Source: Strongyloides papillosus (Eukaryota > Nematoda > Chromadorea > Rhabditida > Strongyloididae). From it: a stretch of 64,000 nt of DNA. The stretch lies in assembly GCA_005656395.1 (NCBI GenBank), contig SRSI01000010.1, positions 1,550,001 to 1,614,000 on the forward strand, given 5' to 3'. Under the pieces are notes generated by a model. The model was given only the letters and a program-made list of their open reading frames with translations. It was not told the DNA's origin and did not search any database. Each line of letters begins with the position of its first letter. Position 1 is the first letter of the stretch. The translations under genes were made by a program, and so were the position numbers. Positions 59,658-64,000 of the stretch are shown here, one piece after another.

Positions 59658-62600
59658 AGTTAATAAAGATATATATATTATTTCTGTAAATAATTTTTTT
59701 TGGCCAATGTTATTTTTATACTATTTTTGTTCAATATCAATAAACTTTTTTTAATTTTAATTATATAATATTATAAAAAAATATGCGAAAGTAAAGAAAA
59801 ATTATTAAGTAGAAAATTCATTTCTAAAATATTAAAATTTAATATTACTTTAATAAGAATTCAATTTAAAAATGATAATTTTATTTGTGTCGTTCTATCT
59901 ACAACTTTCATTAAAAACATTAATGTAAAATCAAATATAATCTTATAAGTTGATTAAAATAATTACATTACTATGGTCCAAATAAAATAACAACAGTAAA
60001 AGCATAAGCTGTTTTCTATAATTACCTTTATCTTAAATATTTTTTCTATATCCATTTAAAAGAAATATGTCACGTCAAAGAGCATATATTGCTGGGTTAT
60101 TTATCTATATTGCTATTTAACATGTCTTTTGATATACCAAATTAAATATTATAATAATTTTAAATATTTTTAAAACGAAATTTTAGAATTTAAATTTTTA
60201 CTAATATATTGACATACATAATTTTATAATTATCAAGCACTAAATTATCACAATTTCATATATTAAAAGTTAACCAAAAAGTTGTTATGTAATTATATTG
60301 TACTAAATTATATTTATAAAAATATTATTCCTTTTTTAAAATAAACATTTCAAAACAGAGATTTTAATTAATTCATAAGCAATCATGAGTAAAATTTATC
60401 TCTATATATGTGTATAATTTCGATTATTATCTTTCTAAATAAAAGAATTATTATATCATTCAAAAAATTGAAGTATTTTACTTAAGAGGATGAGTTACTG
60501 AAGTTACTTCTACTAAGTCTGTCTTATGATGACAATTATTAAAAAAATTCTATTAAAAATATGTCCATAAAAGGGATTAAACTGGAGGCAAATATTAAGT
60601 TAGTATATTTCAAACTTTATCAGTATATTAAACTGATTATGCTTTTTTATATATGCAAATTTAATAAAAATTTCCTGTTTTTACTCTTTCTTTAATGTAT
60701 TTTGTTTATTAATTATATTAGAAAAAATGTATAACTAAATGTAAATTGTTTTGCTATAACAAAATAATTTAAAGATTCATCATTTAAATATTAATTTTTA
60801 TATTTTCATATATTCTTTTTTATATCCTTTAAAAATTTATTATTGACTATGTAAAATTTTATCTTCATTTTAATATCTATTTTAATACACTATATTCGAA
60901 TTTGATAAACGTAATTGTGATTAAAATAAAGTTTGTCTAGGAAAAATAAATCTTTTGAAATTGTAAACGATAAGGAAATAAAATTATGAAGTCTTCATTC
61001 TTTTATATCATATTTGACTGAAAAAAAATATATTATAAATGTTTCTATGATGATAAAAAATTTTATATATTACGGATTTATACCTTCAATCAATTTTGCT
61101 TATTTTTTATACTTTTACATTAAAAAATAATATTCCTTGCATAATGCAAAAATAATATATCTCTTATTTTTATAAATTTCTTTTAAATGAGATAACTTTA
61201 TGAAGTTTTTATTTATTAAAAATTTATCAATACAAATTATTCTAATACCTCAAATAATTTAATGTATAATGTAAAACATATTAATTTTAATACAAATATT
61301 TGTTATTGACAAGAAAAGTGAATTTAAAATTATCTCCTTTAAGAAGCTTCCTAAAAATTGTTGATAATTATAGATAATAGTTCGATATTATAATGATTTT
61401 TTAAAGTGTTGTTCAGTTAATTTTTTTCGATGGAATTTTTGAGTATTCACCATTAACATTATTTTATTTATTTATTTTATTAATTAGACTAATTTCATAA
61501 AGCACGGCATTAGTATGTTTGCTTTATTAAATAAAAAATATTTCTAAATTTTGCACATCACAAAATATAAAATTTTTCATCACATTCATAAATATGTTTA
61601 CAATCTAATGTTGCTTTAAAGATCTATTTTATTGTTAAACTTTTTTTATCAAAAGAAAAATTTTATATTGTTTGTTTACCAAATTAGATTTAAACAATAT
61701 CTTAAATTGTTGTTTCTTCTTGTTAAAGTTGTTCAATAACTTTTACCATTAATAGAAGAAAAGGGTAGATACATTTAGGATAAATTCTAACAATTTTAAT
61801 AAATAATTATTTCTCATGTACCAAATTACATCATGTTCATTAAAAATAACCAAGTATACTAAACTAATTAGTTTAGGTGAATAAAAAATTTATTTTTCTT
61901 CCAAAACATGGTAAATAATAAAATCAAGAAATTTAAAAAAAAACACTAGAGTCAAATCTCAAAATCATATGTTTTGTATAATGACTATTATTAATATTTA
62001 ATATTTTTAACATTACTTATTGGATGACGTTATAAAGTTCTTATTATATCCTATATAATAATTTTATTTCCTTGCTAATGTAAACTACTTCCTACCGTTG
62101 ATAAATAAAATCATATTTAATATTATATCTTAATAATCTTTAATCTAAATTGTTACACTAATTTTAAAATTAAGTAACAATCTTTGATAACTTTAATACT
62201 TTTTATTTTTACTATTATTCTAATAAATATCAATCAAATTATTTAGGATTTTTTTTATTCTTTTTAATAGTATAGCATTATTTGCTAGGAAGACAAAAAC
62301 TTACAATGTCATTAAAATTTTTCTGTTTTAATAATTTTTTTTAGCAATTTGACAATTAATAACTTCCAAAAATATAGTGTTTATTTTAAAAACTACTATA
62401 TATTCGTTGCTTTTAATATTTTCTGGTTTTATGGATTTCAGCTTCACTATTCTATTCTTTGTTACATATTTTACACTATAGATTATGAAACTACACTTTT
62501 TTTGACAATATTTCAATTTAAATAAACATTTTTATTTTAGTGAGGTAAAAGTATAAATTAACTTTATTTTCTGGTTGCTTTTTTTTTAATGTAACATATA

Positions 62601-63786
62601 AGTAATTCTTTAACAAAAGAAGAGAATAATGTTTATTAGTTTGAAAAAAAGAGTGTCTTGATAACTTTATTTCCCTTTTCTTTTACAAATATATTCATTA
62701 TTTGAATTGATACCAATTACAAAAAATCCGTATTTCACAAATCCTATAAAATTATCCAACTAAAAATACTTTCTATGTTAACTAATATGCTTAGCCAAAT
62801 TTAAAATATTTCTTAATAATAAAACAATATAAATTTTATACATAATAAGTAATCTCTACATATAAAATATTTCTTTACTTGTATAATTTATTAAACATTA
62901 CAATAAACGCCATTATCACTTCTATTAAATGTCCTTTTCCATTTATTTTGTCAAACTTTTTCTAAAGAATAATCAAAATGTTTTAAATAAGATTTGTACC
63001 CATACTATTCTTTAGATATTATGCTTTTAAAATTTTAAACTTTTTTAGCAAGTAGTTAAATTCACAGAAGTTTCTTTTTACCTAAATTTATATATAATAA
63101 TACTAAATATATATATTTATGGGATGTTTCTTCGAGCAATATAAATATTTATAGTATAATTTTACAAAGTAAATTATCAAATTTAGTTAAAAACTATTAC
63201 ATTTTATAACAGTACTTAAAATAAATCCTTCATTCACCTTTAATTCTTCTTCATCATTTTTCTCATCAATTTTTAATATTTAATATTTTTATTTATAACT
63301 ATTAAATGCCATTTATTTTGCCATTGACTTTAACATTTGTTTAAGAAAATAAGTCAAAATGACATATTAAAACAAGTTTTTATAAATTTTATATTGAAAC
63401 TATAGCATTTAATATCCTTATCTTTAAAGAATTTTATTTACATAAATTAATTATTAATAATATTAGTAGTATTTTTTTAATAAAAAATAAGATAATTAAA
63501 AATGATGTTTTAAAAGCCTTTTATGTTTTAAAAATTAATAAACCTATGTATTTTTTGTATAAAATATTAGATATTTATACTATAGAGATATTTTAGTAAT
63601 TTTAAACGCTTTTTGTTTGTAAAAGAAAAATATTTGGTTAAAAGAAAAGCTTTTATCAATTTTTGATGCAGAGTTACTTTTAATATTTTTTTGACACCTC
63701 AAGTGTTAAGTAAAAATTTCTATAAGGATTTATTATATTCAAAAAGTATTTGTTTTCTGGTATAGTCAAATTCAAATTTGTAATCA
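59658..63786. other. 4.1 kb AT-rich intergenic region
   Basis: Between trp-4 and the GluCl start. Roughly 82-85% AT, with poly-A/T runs and no ORF of interest (the minus ORF 62328-62516 has no family features). An AATATCAATAAA poly(A) signal for trp-4 is at 59733-59744. It probably contains the promoter of the GluCl gene. No repeat or RNA gene is recognised. Confidence 0.55.
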
Positions 63787-64000
63787 ATGAAATTTCATCA
63801 TTGTATTTTTAATTTATCTAAAAAATATGGATTCCTAATTTTATTTATTTTAATTTTGGAAGTTCATAGTGCCGTTAAAAGAATGAAGGAACAAACCGTT
63901 ATTCAAAGAATCTTACAAGACTATGATTGGAGAGTTAGACCTAGAGGAAATAATGAAAGCTGGCCAGGTTTGTTTCTATTTTTTGTATATTATAAAATAT
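63787..64000 (+). CDS. glc-3: Glutamate-gated chloride channel subunit, first exon only (window edge)
   Basis: Exon 63787-63967 (60 codons plus one base), then a donor GTTTGT and intron to the window edge. The ATG begins a signal peptide (YGFLILFILILEVHS), then KRMKEQTVIQRILQDYDWRVRPRG and NNESWPG. The IQRILxDYDWRVRPRGxN stretch is the opening of the ligand-binding domain of nematode glutamate-gated chloride channels, nearest in my memory to GLC-3. These are inhibitory Cys-loop receptors, and the family includes the ivermectin targets. Only the start is visible, so the subunit type is tentative; AVR-14/AVR-15-type subunits share the YDWRVRP part. Confidence 0.75.
   Translation, partial: MKFHHCIFNLSKKYGFLILFILILEVHSAVKRMKEQTVIQRILQDYDWRVRPRGNNESWPGLFLFFVYYKI

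Overview
This 64 kb window is nuclear DNA of a nematode, most likely a very AT-rich clade IV worm of the Strongyloides type. The evidence is a cuticle collagen with a furin-type RxxR site, four transthyretin-like genes, a TRP-4/NOMPC-type channel with 29 ankyrin repeats, the start of a glutamate-gated chloride channel, many introns of only 37-50 nt, and T-rich AG acceptors just upstream of start codons, as expected for spliced-leader trans-splicing. Species identity is inference. There is no bacterial or viral gene, CRISPR array or recognisable tRNA.

Left part (1-24 kb): the 3' end of an unidentified gene, then BCAS2/SPF27 (probably its operon partner), a possible C/D snoRNA, a large PHACTR-type gene on the minus strand with two alternative first exons, acetyl-CoA synthetase, and a minus-strand group transcribed rpl-21, then EAPP, then an AKAP10-like RGS/PKA-anchoring gene. 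UQCR10, a tyrosine phosphatase, rps-29 and polyprenol reductase (SRD5A3) follow.

Middle (24-47 kb): dishevelled, VPS22/SNF8 and NAA60 lie in one direction, then a cluster of four transthyretin-like secreted proteins (two plus, two minus). A probable polycistronic run follows: NuMA/LIN-5-like, BET1, SPCS1, mitochondrial Lon and TTC1.

Right part (47-64 kb): a MITE-like element with inverted repeats, a cuticle collagen whose C-terminal half is a 102-bp tandem repeat, a decayed RPA1-like fragment, the large trp-4 gene, and exon 1 of a GluCl subunit cut by the window edge. Long gene-free stretches of 75-85% AT separate these groups.

Three otherwise intact genes (PHACTR, acetyl-CoA synthetase, first transthyretin-like gene) each carry one extra base consistent with a homopolymer run, which points to assembly errors rather than gene death. 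The RPA1-like fragment has several frame breaks outside homopolymers and looks like a true pseudogene. I see no clearly new multi-gene system. The most unusual items are the repeat-tailed collagen, the compact AKAP10-like gene, the 18-nt and 9-nt coding exons, the paired alternative first exons of PHACTR, the GC-AG intron in rpl-21, and the MITE.
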